A stretch of DNA of 13,583 bases from Gemmatimonadota bacterium (GCA_018673255.1 JABHDC010000192.1:1-13583), one strand, 5' to 3'. Counted from the first letter of the stretch, positions 1 to 7,813 are shown. Made by a program: numbers and translations. Notes: generated by a model not told the origin, from the sequence alone.

Positions 1-655
1 CGACGGGACGGTCATCGCCAACGACTCGCATGAAACGACCAATCCGCACGCCACCGCCCACGGCAGCTGGACCCGGACCGGTGAAAACCAGATCGAAGCC
101 ACCTTCGTCTGGCTCAACCTGACTACCGAAGATCCTACCGGTTTCGCCGGCGCCTTCAAGGTCCGTCTCACCGGCAGCGTCGATCCGGACGATCCCGACA
201 ACATGATCGGACAGGTCGCCCCGGTGGTCTTTCCGCCCGGTGTCGATCCCCTCGATCCCAACGATACCGGCGGCATCCCCGCCGGCGTCTTCAGTATCAC
301 CGAACTCCGGCGCGTGCCAGCGGATCCCTTCAAGTCGACGGCAGTAGTCGAAGAGTTGGAGACAGCCGCCCTGCCCCGGGACTACGGCCTGGATTACGCC
401 TATCCCAACCCGTTCAATCCGACGACCACGATCCGCTTTTCCCTGCCGGCCGAGACAATTATCGACCTGCGCATCTACAACCTGCAGGGCCAGGTCGTCC
501 GCCACCTGGTCGACGAGCGCGTGGGCGCCGGCCAGTTCGCCGTGCAGTGGGACGGCCGGAACGACAGCGGCAAACGGTTGGCCAGCGGCACCTATCTCTA
601 CCGCCTCGAAGGAGCGGGATTCAGCCTGCAGAACAAGGTGACCTTGCTCAAGTGA
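1..655 (+). CDS. Secreted/surface protein, 3' part, with C-terminal FlgD-like/T9SS-type sorting domain (5' truncated)
   Basis: The reading frame is open from base 2 to the TGA at 653-655, so the gene starts before the window; the ATG at 203 is internal. The visible 217 residues have two parts. The first ~100 contain GSWTRTG and EATFVWL, resembling the beta-strand repeats of lipocalin-like secreted proteins, and then a low-complexity Pro/Asp linker. The last ~85 are a typical C-terminal domain: YPNPFNPTTTIRF at about visible residues 134-146, then LRIYNLQGQVVR, WDGRND and SGTYLYRLE. Such FlgD-Ig-like/Por secretion tails direct proteins to the type IX secretion system or the cell surface in FCB-group bacteria (family knowledge). 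The cargo's function cannot be told from this fragment. The domain call is firm; export by T9SS is inferred. Confidence 0.85.
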   Translation, partial: DGTVIANDSHETTNPHATAHGSWTRTGENQIEATFVWLNLTTEDPTGFAGAFKVRLTGSVDPDDPDNMIGQVAPVVFPPGVDPLDPNDTGGIPAGVFSITELRRVPADPFKSTAVVEELETAALPRDYGLDYAYPNPFNPTTTIRFSLPAETIIDLRIYNLQGQVVRHLVDERVGAGQFAVQWDGRNDSGKRLASGTYLYRLEGAGFSLQNKVTLLK

Positions 656-685
656 GCATCGCCCCTCGGTGCCGTAGCGATGCTC
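654..685 (+). terminator. Hairpin at the end of the first gene, possible terminator
   Basis: A perfect 9-bp inverted repeat, GAGCATCGC at 654-662 and GCGATGCTC at 677-685, encloses a 14-base loop and begins inside the stop codon of the upstream gene. No T-run follows, so it would not be a classical intrinsic terminator; it could be a Rho-associated or mRNA-stabilising 3' hairpin. Confidence 0.4.
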
Positions 686-938
686 GTAGCGCGTGCCAGC
701 CCCCGCGGCCTTCAGTGACGCAGCTGCCGCATCGAGCGTACTGTATAGGGGATAGACAAGCGGCATTGTCGTGAGTCTGGTGTGCGTCTGGCAAGCGGAA
801 TGTGAGGTATTTGGTCTGCCGGTGGCCGGCGTGCAGGGACGGATCGTCTCGCTCATGGGCTGATGCAGGCCGGCCACGGCGATGTGGTGTGGCTTGGGCA
901 CGGCGGTGTCCTCGCTTGCGCCGTCCACTGCGAGTCGG
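686..938. other. Non-coding stretch downstream of the transposase remnant
   Basis: No convincing protein-coding frame was found here on either strand. The stretch lies downstream of the transposase stop on the minus strand, where an IS91-type element would carry its origin end. It contains a long imperfect palindrome (822-877) and, at 743-751, GTATAGGGG. On the minus strand that reads CCCCTATAC, loosely like the CCTATACCC core of oriIS in ISCR/IS91 elements. The resemblance is short and could be chance. Otherwise nothing else was seen in it. Confidence 0.4.
822..877. repeat. 14-bp imperfect inverted repeat
   Basis: GTGGCCGGCGTGCA at 822-835 is matched by TGCAGGCCGGCCAC at 864-877 in inverted orientation, with 13 of 14 positions pairing and a 28-base spacer. 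It sits just beyond the 3' end of the transposase remnant and may be part of that element's end, or simply a hairpin in GC-rich DNA. Confidence 0.5.
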
Positions 939-1133
939 TCAGGCGGCCTCATCGAATTCGAGCTGGCGATCCAGACGGGGCGGTGCAATGGGCGGGGCTC
1001 TGGCCGGCAGACCGAGGCCGTTGAGGAAGGCCTGAATGGCCGCCGGCTGGGTGAGGGCAAACTCTGTCTGCTCAACACTTCAGGCCAGGAGCTTGGCCCA
1101 GGAAACGCGATGAACGCGGCGCCCTCCGGCGTC
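939..1133 (-). pseudogene. Decayed C-terminus of an IS91-like (Y2, PF04986-type) transposase
   Basis: One minus-strand frame reads RRVHRVSWAKLLA, an in-frame TGA at 1082-1080, then LTQPAAIQAFLNGLGLPARA and PPIAPPRLDRQLEFDEAA, ending at a TGA at 941-939. This matches the usual tail of IS91-family transposases: an HW.ELL.RVF segment, a CPxCGG knuckle, a .TDP..I..iL..LGLP segment, then a Pro-rich end. The CPxCGG knuckle is missing, as if about a dozen codons were deleted in frame, and the Arg codon usually following LLA is a stop. Upstream of 1133 the match fades out. The gene is therefore a fragment and cannot be functional. Family assignment is from remembered motifs, not a search. Confidence 0.6.
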
Positions 1134-1221
1134 GTCGTGCTCGCAGCCTTCGGCCTGCGTCAATGGACTCGGACCGGGTGACGCGACGACGCCTCTTCGT
1201 CGGCACAGAAGGTAACCTAGC

Positions 1222-1350
1222 GTGCAAATGATCATCGCCTTTGGCCTCGTGATCACCGCCTATCTCGTCCTGGTGGCGACCTTTACGACACTCGGCAGGT
1301 TTGGGATCCATCCGACAAAAGGTGGGCTACTGATTCTCCTTTGGCCCTGA
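1222..1350 (+). pseudogene. Upstream (N-terminal) part of a split membrane protein
   Basis: From GTG 1222, or ATG 1228, this frame encodes a 40-42 residue hydrophobic peptide. It contains IIAFGLVITAYLVLVATF (a transmembrane helix), a short loop GRFGIHPTKGG and the beginning of a second helix, LLILLWP, before a TGA at 1348-1350. AAGG at 1209-1212 lies 9 bases before the GTG. The helix is cut exactly where the next frame (from 1341) continues with LIASSIG. Restoring one C in the CCC run at 1345-1347 joins the two into one protein of about 164 residues. Either the gene is frameshifted, the assembly dropped a base, or two overlapping small proteins are made; the first two seem more likely. Confidence 0.5.
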
Positions 1351-1715
1351 TCGCGAGTTCCATCGGTCCCACGTACGACCTGATGCTGTGGATGATCATC
1401 CAGTACATCCTCACCGTGTTCTGGTTCCTGTACTACCCGAAAGATCCGCTGAAATCGTCGCGGGTATTCGGGCCCCTCGTGTTGTGCAGCGGCGTTCTCG
1501 CGAGTGCTGTGATCCTCATTGTGCTTCTGGGGTTTCCCGTCACCATGGCGTTTGCGGCGATTGGTTCGACCATTTCTGCCGGGGAAGACGCGGGCGGGGT
1601 GATTGGCGCCGCCGTCGGCGTCCTTGGCGTCTACTTCATCTTCGGCCGCCGGATTCGCCAGCGCTGGCGTCTGGGGGCGGACGCCCTGAAGGCCCTCAAC
1701 CGGGATTCTGACTGA
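1341..1715 (+). CDS. Small multi-pass membrane protein, unknown function (probable downstream part of a frameshifted gene)
   Basis: The frame from TTG 1341 to TGA 1713-1715 gives 124 residues with three strongly hydrophobic spans: about residues 11-31 (LMLWMIIQYILTVFWFLYY), 43-75 (two adjacent helices, ending near TMAFAAIG), and 85-101 (GGVIGAAVGVLGVYFIFG). A basic tail GRRIRQRWR follows and would sit in the cytoplasm. There is no ribosome binding site in front of the TTG, and translation would begin in the middle of a helix. The true start is therefore probably the GTG at 1222 in another frame, with a one-base shift near 1345-1350. I do not recognise the family. The antisense frame over the same bases is charged and lacks any domain. 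Confidence 0.6.
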   Translation: MALIASSIGPTYDLMLWMIIQYILTVFWFLYYPKDPLKSSRVFGPLVLCSGVLASAVILIVLLGFPVTMAFAAIGSTISAGEDAGGVIGAAVGVLGVYFIFGRRIRQRWRLGADALKALNRDSD

Positions 1716-1825
1716 GGCGAGAGCCCGAAGAAGACCGTCCTCGTCGTGATCAGGAGGCACGAATGGCGCCAAGGCCTTCGTCTATTACGGCGTGGTCTGC
1801 AAGAGTTTCACGGCTGCGTCGCCAG

Positions 1826-3167
1826 CTACTCGGTATCTGGCGGCACCGCCTTGATCAACTCCCGGTCCAGCAGACCGCCCTGCGCCGCCAGGCGATCCTG
1901 CAGGTCTGCGATCGGTAGACACGCCAGATCACCATCAAATGACTGTATCGCCATAGCGGATGCCGTTCCCGCCGCCTCTCCTGTCAGGGCACAGGCTGGG
2001 ATCGCGCGGGTCACATCCCAGACGGTCGTATCTGCCGACATGCAACGACCGACGGCCATCAGATTCCCCGCCGAGACCGGCACACAGGGCCCGTAGCGGA
2101 ATCGCATACACCGGCCCCCGACGACGCCAGTCAGAAGTGTAGCCGATCATGTCGTCGTGCCAGACGTGTCGATCACTCTCGCTCAGGGAGACGGCGCCGA
2201 CGAGTCGCCGCGTCATACGGAAGCACGCGATCGAGGGTGGCATGATGAGCTCTACATCCGTATCTGGAGAGCGTCTACGCAAATCGGCCAGCATCTGGCG
2301 CGTCAGCTCTTGCGTCCCCAGAACCTGGGCCGTCACCTGCTCAGCATCGTCGCCGCGGAAGAAGGGACCCTGGGCACCCTCACGCTGTGCGTCGGCATTG
2401 TATCTGTTGGAGAGGACCCGCAGTTTGAGTTCACCGCCGCTGAGCGTGTAAAACCAGCCAGCCAGAACATTGGAGTCCAGTGACTCGGTCTGCTCGCCCG
2501 CCAGATGGCAGATGTCCGCATCCCCCGTCGCGTCGATCACCATGCCGCATGCCAGGGCACTGCGGCCACTCTTGTTCTCCACCACGAGATGGCGGATCCT
2601 CTGAATCTGGTCCCGATCTTGGGCCGGACTCCGGTCCGGGACATCGGCCTGCACCGCACACACTCGCGTGTCGTAGAGGATCTTCACTCCCTCATCCAGT
2701 AGCAGCTTCGCCAGGGCCAGCTGATACGAGGCCGGATTGAAGTCCACGCGAAAGCGGGTCTTGCGACGTTGGGTGGCATCGCCGTCGGGCTGCCAGCAGG
2801 ACGGCACGCCGCGGAATCTTGCAGGTGAATTGTCTCGTTTCAGACCGGCAACCGACAGGTGGAGCAGCTCTTCGGCCAGACCACCCATCACCTGACGCCC
2901 CATGCCATCACAGATCGGCAGATACACCGTCACATTGCCGAGGGTTGCCAGCCCCCCAAGGCCATAGGACTTCTCGAGGAGACAGACCGAGGCCCCGTTA
3001 CGCGCCGCGGCGATGGCTGCGGCCACTCCCGCGATCCCACCCCCAGCGACGATGACGTCCGCCTCAGCCGTGACCGGCAGCGTGCGCTCTGCTTCGGTCA
3101 CCCGCTTCACAGTCGGCGCCGCGTCATCGATCCCGAACCGTGCCATCGCACACGGTGACTCACCCAC
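1826..3167 (-). CDS. FAD-dependent oxidoreductase (PF12831 type), frameshifted near the 3' end
   Basis: The N-terminus has an FAD-binding dinucleotide fold: VIVAGGGIAGVAAA at about residues 38-51, with an acidic CLLEK end of strand 2. VIDATGDADICHLAG follows at about 210-224. These are typical of FAD_oxidored proteins that oxidise small organic substrates. The original frame runs to 1935, but after IPLRALCAGLGG it loses family features. The frame one base away continues with NLMAVGRCMSADTTVWDV and ends at 1826, the conserved C-terminal FAD/substrate segment. The switch lies at the G4 run (C4 at 2066-2069 on +); removing one base restores a 446-residue protein of normal length. I chose GTG 3167 because GGGAGGTGA lies just upstream; GTG 3197 and ATG 3146 are alternatives. 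Third gene of the GH127-creatininase operon, 74 bases after creatininase. Confidence 0.8.
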
Positions 3168-3241
3168 TTCTGTCACCTCCCTAGGTGTTGTAGACACGCA
3201 CTCGGAATCCGGCGCCGGCCAAAGGCCTCATGGCCGCTCCT

Positions 3242-4048
3242 CTACTCGTCCACGGCAACATTCTCGATAAAGTCTTTCAGATACGCTGCCGTGCCCGCCA
3301 CCGACAGTTCGGCAAAATGGGCGCCCTTCTCGGCACTGGCCAGATGGTAGTCGTCGGCTGCCACGTCGCACAGCAGGCGTTCCCGCAATCCTGTCTGGCG
3401 CCAGGTGCTGGTGACCAGGAACTGATGGCCGGCCGGCACGTCGGGGCCCGGGCCGTGCAGGCCATACTTGTCCTTGATCTCGTGCACACGATCCATACGC
3501 GTGTGCTCAGGGCAGATGTGGAGCGTCATCGACGTCTCGAACTCGTCTGCATGCCCGGGATAGTGACGTCCTTCGTTGATCTTTGCGATCGCCTCACGGT
3601 CGATCGCTTCCCAGTAGGCGAAAGAGGCAACCTTTACACCGAGCTCTTCAGTGATGCGCCGCGCCGCCTGGGCATTGACGGCCATGTTATTGCCGTGCCC
3701 ATTGACGATGGCGAAGCGCCGGATCCCATAGTTCATCAACGAACGAACGTAGTCAGTCAATACACAGATCTGGGTTTCTACGCGCAGTGTCATGCTGCCC
3801 GAGAATTCCAGATGCTGGGGTGAATGCCCCACAGCCAGTGCCGGCGCCACCAGAACGCGTGGATACAACTGCCGCGCTGCCTCGACACTGACGTAGGTCG
3901 ACGTCGCCGCATCGACCTTGAGGGGAAGATGGGGACCATGGCCTTCATTGCTGCCCGTCGGCAGGATGGCCAGTTCGACCTGATCCAGGATATCCTCCAC
4001 CTCGGCGAAGGTCATTTCGGGAAGGAACACTTTGGGTGGAGTCGTCAT
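3242..4048 (-). CDS. Creatininase-family amidohydrolase (PF02633)
   Basis: A full-length 268-residue member of the creatininase family, cytoplasmic and without a signal peptide. Family signatures are clear: LPTGSNEGHGPHLPLKVDA at residues 29-47 carries metal ligands E35, H37 and D46, VNGHGNN at 115-121 carries H118, and GHADEFETS is at 165-173. The family hydrolyses cyclic or linear amide bonds (creatinine, formamidopyrimidines, MftE peptides). N120 replaces the Glu of true creatininase (NGHYEN), as in other subfamilies, so the substrate is probably not creatinine. Its ATG overlaps the stop of the GH127 gene (ATGA at 4048-4045), with AGAGG five bases ahead, indicating translational coupling. 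It therefore probably acts in the same pathway as the glycosidase and the FAD oxidoreductase. Confidence 0.9.
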   Translation of the reverse strand: MTTPPKVFLPEMTFAEVEDILDQVELAILPTGSNEGHGPHLPLKVDAATSTYVSVEAARQLYPRVLVAPALAVGHSPQHLEFSGSMTLRVETQICVLTDYVRSLMNYGIRRFAIVNGHGNNMAVNAQAARRITEELGVKVASFAYWEAIDREAIAKINEGRHYPGHADEFETSMTLHICPEHTRMDRVHEIKDKYGLHGPGPDVPAGHQFLVTSTWRQTGLRERLLCDVAADDYHLASAEKGAHFAELSVAGTAAYLKDFIENVAVDE

Positions 4049-5931
4049 GATCGCCTCTGGGATCGTAGTGGATTGGTGACACTGAATGCCTTCACGCGGC
4101 CCGCGTTGCGCACCGGCAGCCAGCTGCGATAGGGCGAGCCCCCTTCTCCGGCACTGGCAAAATCACACAGACGCACGCGGCGTCCGTCGATCGCCTGCGC
4201 CGACAGGGTCAACACCGCCGGCGCCCCGTGGCGTAGCGGCGCTGTGCGTCGAAGCTTCAGATCCTTCACATCCAGACGCGGCACGTCGTCCGGATCCATG
4301 TCATTGTAGCGGCGATCGTAGGTCAGCAGCAGCGGCCCCCGATACAGACTGACCAGCCCCTTGCACTCTCGCTCGCCCACCCACCAGTGGGGGCGCATAT
4401 CAAATTGCACCTCGATCACATCACCACGCCGCCAGCGACGCTGCAAGGTCAGATACGTACCGGCTTCGACGCCACGCACCTGTTTGCCATTTACCTGCAC
4501 TTTCGTTCGCTGTGACCAGGAGGGAATACGCAGCGCCAGGGAGAACTCACTGACACGCTCCGGCTGCACACGCAGCCGGACCTGCCCCTCAGCCGGATAC
4601 TGCGTCTCCTGCTGCAGCTTCACACGGGTATCGGCCACATCCGCGGACATGGATCCCGGTCCATACCAGTTCAGGATGAGTCCCCCTTCTTCCCGCATGA
4701 GCGCCCAATCGGAGATCATGCCGAGGATTCTCGGGCCATTCACGCTGCAGCAGTTGAGCTCAGAAGCTCCCTCACGCGACTGGAAGACGATGTCGTGGGC
4801 ACTTGCCTTGCGTACGCCATCCATCGGCGTGTTGTAGGTCACCCAGCGCCCCGAGGCAGAGTGGAATCCAAGTCCCGAATTCAGCGTCGACAGTTCGAGT
4901 TCATCGGCCACCAGCGATGAGCCGGTCAATCGGAGCATATCGATAGACATGGCCGCCCACGCCACGGTGCAGCACGTCTCGATCGCCCCCTGGTGATAGG
5001 GATTGCCCTGAGCCTTCTCGGCCGACGTGAACCCGCCATTGTTGTGCCGATCGGTCTGCGCGATGCTCCACCACGTGTGCTCGAAGGCCCGGCGCCCCTC
5101 CTGATGCCCATCGAGCCAGTGCAACTCGATCATGCCCTGAATCGGGTGCAGACTCTCCCAGCGGGGTTTGGGTTGTTCGAAAAAGGGCACACCGGCCAGA
5201 CTCGCGCCCACGTAGTCACCAGCTAGAAGCGCCCCGTCTCGCCCCTGGGCCCCAAACTCGGTCTGGATCTGGCGCGCAAGTGCCAGATACCGCTCGGTGC
5301 CCGTACGCCGATACAGCAACGCCAATGCGTGGATCGGCGCCAGATTCATCTCTGTGCTGCCCGTGTCCACGAGTCGACGCCCCCGACGACGCTGTCCCAG
5401 AAACCTTTCGCACAGCAGATCACCGATCCGGCGCGTGCAGCGCAGGGCGGCTGCATCGCCGCTGTCCTCGTGCCACAGCAACAGACCGAGCATGATGTGA
5501 TAGTGCCCCCAGGCATCCCAGGTTCCACCCAACTGACCACGCACATTCCGGCCGCGCCCGGTGAGACGGTTGTCCTGCTCCCACGGCCCCAGATAACCGT
5601 CTTCATCCTGCAGAGATACCAATTCATCGACAAACGACTCGATACGCTGACGCAATGTGTCATCCTGCGTCAGCCGCAGAATCTGGACAGCAGCGGTGAT
5701 GTATTTGCCGGCGAATTCGCCCGCCCATGCGACCAGATCGCGGCGGGGCAGACGATCCCGATCGCGGAAGATATCGAGGATGGCCGGATTGGCATCGGGT
5801 GTCGGCAGTAGCCATTGCGCCGTCACCGCCTTCAGATAGGCGGCAATCGGTCCCTTCAGATCATATTCGACACCGGTCACTCGATCGTAGACAGGCGTCA
5901 GTGCAGCATTGGTTTTGGGCATGGGGTTCAC
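4045..5931 (-). CDS. GH127/DUF1680 family glycosidase (beta-L-arabinofuranosidase-like)
   Basis: This 628-residue protein matches the length and motif order of the GH127 family, typified by the beta-L-arabinofuranosidase HypBA1, which cleaves terminal beta-L-arabinofuranosyl residues. The cysteine-zinc active site is visible: E318-T-C320 in IETCC and the pair C394-C395 in ELNCCSVNGPR correspond to the Glu, Cys, Cys, Cys zinc set, with C394 as expected nucleophile. E305 in GGFTSAEKAQGN is the likely acid/base. No signal peptide is seen, so the substrate is presumably imported. GTG 5931 and ATG 5922 are both possible starts. It is the first gene of the minus-strand operon, with a candidate promoter at 5981-6008. 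The GH127 fold is secure; sugar specificity is inferred and could differ within this broad family. Confidence 0.88.
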   Translation of the reverse strand: MNPMPKTNAALTPVYDRVTGVEYDLKGPIAAYLKAVTAQWLLPTPDANPAILDIFRDRDRLPRRDLVAWAGEFAGKYITAAVQILRLTQDDTLRQRIESFVDELVSLQDEDGYLGPWEQDNRLTGRGRNVRGQLGGTWDAWGHYHIMLGLLLWHEDSGDAAALRCTRRIGDLLCERFLGQRRRGRRLVDTGSTEMNLAPIHALALLYRRTGTERYLALARQIQTEFGAQGRDGALLAGDYVGASLAGVPFFEQPKPRWESLHPIQGMIELHWLDGHQEGRRAFEHTWWSIAQTDRHNNGGFTSAEKAQGNPYHQGAIETCCTVAWAAMSIDMLRLTGSSLVADELELSTLNSGLGFHSASGRWVTYNTPMDGVRKASAHDIVFQSREGASELNCCSVNGPRILGMISDWALMREEGGLILNWYGPGSMSADVADTRVKLQQETQYPAEGQVRLRVQPERVSEFSLALRIPSWSQRTKVQVNGKQVRGVEAGTYLTLQRRWRRGDVIEVQFDMRPHWWVGERECKGLVSLYRGPLLLTYDRRYNDMDPDDVPRLDVKDLKLRRTAPLRHGAPAVLTLSAQAIDGRRVRLCDFASAGEGGSPYRSWLPVRNAGRVKAFSVTNPLRSQRRS

Positions 5932-5980
5932 ACGGGCTTACGAGGATTCATCAGTGACGTCGATTGCGCTCAGCGGCGTC

Positions 5981-6008
5981 AAGATAACGGGGCCCCCGAG
6001 AGGGTCAA
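5981..6008 (-). promoter_or_regulatory. Candidate promoter for the GH127-creatininase-oxidoreductase operon
   Basis: Reading the minus strand, TTGACC (6008-6003) is five of six to a sigma-70 -35 box, and TATCTT (5986-5981) is four of six to a -10 box, with a 16-base spacer. It lies about 50 bases upstream of the GTG at 5931, in the 156-base gap between divergent genes. Sigma preferences of this organism are unknown. Confidence 0.35.
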
Positions 6009-6087
6009 GCCCGGCCCAGATCGGCCCGGACAGGCCGGTGTCGTAGGACAGGTGCGACGCCCGGGGCGACAGACTACCTTTGCGGCC

Positions 6088-6834
6088 ATGACAGAAATCG
6101 GACAACAGAGCAGGCCCCCCACCGACCTCGAGTGGGAGATGTGGCATCGAGACGGCGCCCTCCCGATCGAGGCCGCCATCTCGGGTGACCCACTCGACCA
6201 GTTGCGGGATGCATTTACCCGCTGCGCTGAGGCCACCCGCCCCGATTGGCTCGCGGCGGTGAAGGCGGGCACGCTGCCGGCCGCCTTCTTCGACCTGCCC
6301 GATCCACTGGCACAGGACGACCTCTTCATCGATCTGGTCGACCACCCCGCCTACTACGGTCTGCTGACCGCATTCTCTGCCACGCAGGTCACGTTCCTCT
6401 TTGGCCAGTTCCGCACCGTGCCGCCGGCACCCCTCAGCTACGTGGGATGGCACTATGATGTGGAGCGACTCACGACACCACTGCACATGAAGGTCCAGAT
6501 CTACCTCGACGACACCGATGCCGACGGTGGTGCCTTCGCCTACATCCCGGGCAGCCACAAGCCGGATGCCGGCCCCTATCCACTGGTTCGTGATCCGGCC
6601 AGCATGCCCGGTCACCGTGTCTATGGCGGATCCGCTGGCACGGCGATTCTGTTCAACAGCTATGGCATGCATACATCCATGGTGAATCGTTCGACGCGAC
6701 CACGACGCTCCATCATCCTCATCTATGAAGTGTCCTCAGCTGCGACCTTCGCTCCGGATCAGTATGCTCGCTTCGCTGACCGGCTCAACACACCGGATCG
6801 ACGTCAGTTGTTCAGAATCGAGCCCCGTCCATGA
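6088..6834 (+). CDS. Phytanoyl-CoA dioxygenase (PhyH) family Fe(II)/2-oxoglutarate oxygenase
   Basis: From ATG 6088 the product is 248 residues, a normal PhyH length; the frame is open further upstream, but that part overlaps the GH127 gene and carries no domain. The jelly-roll iron site is visible: H122 and D124 in GWHYDVE, H195 in YGMHTSM, and an Arg (R204 or R206) in NRSTRPRRS to bind the 2-oxoglutarate carboxylate. GGAFAYIPGSHKP at 147-159 is the typical strand before the second half. Such enzymes hydroxylate small molecules, coupled to 2-oxoglutarate decarboxylation. Its stop overlaps the start of the next amidohydrolase (ATGA, 6831-6834), so both act together. It is divergent from the GH127 operon. 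The substrate cannot be predicted from sequence. Confidence 0.88.
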   Translation: MTEIGQQSRPPTDLEWEMWHRDGALPIEAAISGDPLDQLRDAFTRCAEATRPDWLAAVKAGTLPAAFFDLPDPLAQDDLFIDLVDHPAYYGLLTAFSATQVTFLFGQFRTVPPAPLSYVGWHYDVERLTTPLHMKVQIYLDDTDADGGAFAYIPGSHKPDAGPYPLVRDPASMPGHRVYGGSAGTAILFNSYGMHTSMVNRSTRPRRSIILIYEVSSAATFAPDQYARFADRLNTPDRRQLFRIEPRP

Positions 6835-7796
6835 ATACGCCGCCAACAGGTCGCTCCCCTGTCATCGACGCCCACCTTCATGTCTTCGCCCGCCAGAGCA
6901 CGCAGTTTCCACGCGAGACGCACGCCTACCTGCCTGCCGATCGAGAAGCGACGGCAGAGATGTTACTGGAGCGCATGCGTTCGAATCAGGTGGATGGCGC
7001 CGTGCTGGTGCAGATTGGCGGTACGTCCATCGAGACGCACGCCTACCTGCTGCACTGCCTGCGGGAATATGCTGATCGTTTCCGAGGAATAGGCCTGGTA
7101 CCGGCCGGCTGCCAGGATCCCGCCGGACACCTGGACCAACTCGTGGAAGCCAGCGACGGTCGCATCATCGGCGTGCGCCTCGGTAACCTGGGCGGCCCGG
7201 AGGATCCCTTCGATCCCGTCGACGTGCGCCAACTGCCCGTCTACCCGATCTGGGAACATGCCGCCCGTCGCGACCTGGTCATCTGGCTGTATCCGCGGGC
7301 CGTCGATGCCCACGTCGTCCCCCACCTGTTCGAGGCCTTCCCCCAGGTCCGCGTGGTGTTCAACCACCTGATGGTGTGTCCGGGACCAAAATTCTGGTGG
7401 GATGAGAAGGGCCGGCCGCAGGCGGAGGTGCCCATGCCACCGCAGACGCGCTACTCGACGATGGGACTGAAGATCGGACGCATCCTCGGCAACACGCGGG
7501 GCACATACCCCTATGAGAATGTCTGCGTCCACATCTCGGGTCAGTATGCCTTCAGCAAGCAGCCCTTCCCTTACCGGGATCTTGCTGGCTGGCACGACAG
7601 CCTCTACCGCGTCTTCAGCGCGCAGCGCCTGATGTGGGCGACGGATTTCCCATGGATCGATGTGGATCCGGGGTATGGTCACGCGGTGGGCCTGCCGACC
7701 CAACTGATGCCCTATCTCGACGCAGAGGAACAGCGGCGACTCATGGGCGGCACAGCTGCCGAATTCCTGCGCTTCGCGCCGCCCCCCATCGCCTGA
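6831..7796 (+). CDS. TIM-barrel amidohydrolase (Amidohydro_2, PF04909)
   Basis: A 321-residue metal-dependent hydrolase of the amidohydrolase superfamily. VIDAHLHVF at 11-19 gives the first-strand H15 and H17 ligands, VVFNHLMV around H179 is the strand-5/6 histidine region, and MWATDFPW at 268-275 contains the catalytic Asp D272. The order and spacing are like 2-pyrone-4,6-dicarboxylate lactonase and related Amidohydro_2 proteins, which hydrolyse lactones or decarboxylate ring acids. No signal peptide is present. Translation is coupled to the PhyH dioxygenase through ATGA, with no separate ribosome binding site. A likely job is to open or hydrolyse a product of the dioxygenase, but the substrate is unknown. 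The gene converges on the thioredoxin-fold lipoprotein gene, with only 17 bases between stops. Confidence 0.87.
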   Translation: MNTPPTGRSPVIDAHLHVFARQSTQFPRETHAYLPADREATAEMLLERMRSNQVDGAVLVQIGGTSIETHAYLLHCLREYADRFRGIGLVPAGCQDPAGHLDQLVEASDGRIIGVRLGNLGGPEDPFDPVDVRQLPVYPIWEHAARRDLVIWLYPRAVDAHVVPHLFEAFPQVRVVFNHLMVCPGPKFWWDEKGRPQAEVPMPPQTRYSTMGLKIGRILGNTRGTYPYENVCVHISGQYAFSKQPFPYRDLAGWHDSLYRVFSAQRLMWATDFPWIDVDPGYGHAVGLPTQLMPYLDAEEQRRLMGGTAAEFLRFAPPPIA

Positions 7797-7813
7797 GGCA
7801 GACTCACGCTCCC

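Noticed and set aside
1260..1772. 170-residue minus-strand frame opposite the membrane protein
   Set aside because: Highly charged, low-complexity translation with no motif; the + strand gives clear transmembrane helices.
1763..1918. 51-codon + strand frame from ATG 1763 with AGGAGG five bases upstream
   Set aside because: Despite the good ribosome binding site, the peptide is Arg/Gln-rich without domain features and its second half is antisense to the conserved C-terminus of the FAD oxidoreductase.
3216..3236. CGGCC...GGCCG hairpin between creatininase and the FAD oxidoreductase
   Set aside because: Only five base pairs in GC-rich DNA and no T-run; not enough to call a terminator inside an apparent operon.
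5815..6087. Upstream in-frame extension of the first PhyH gene
   Set aside because: It runs over the 5' end of the GH127 gene and lacks PhyH features; ATG 6088 gives family length.
5938..6672. 244-residue minus-strand frame opposite the first PhyH gene
   Set aside because: Mirror of a gene with intact catalytic motifs; no recognisable domain, GC-rich antisense openness explains it.
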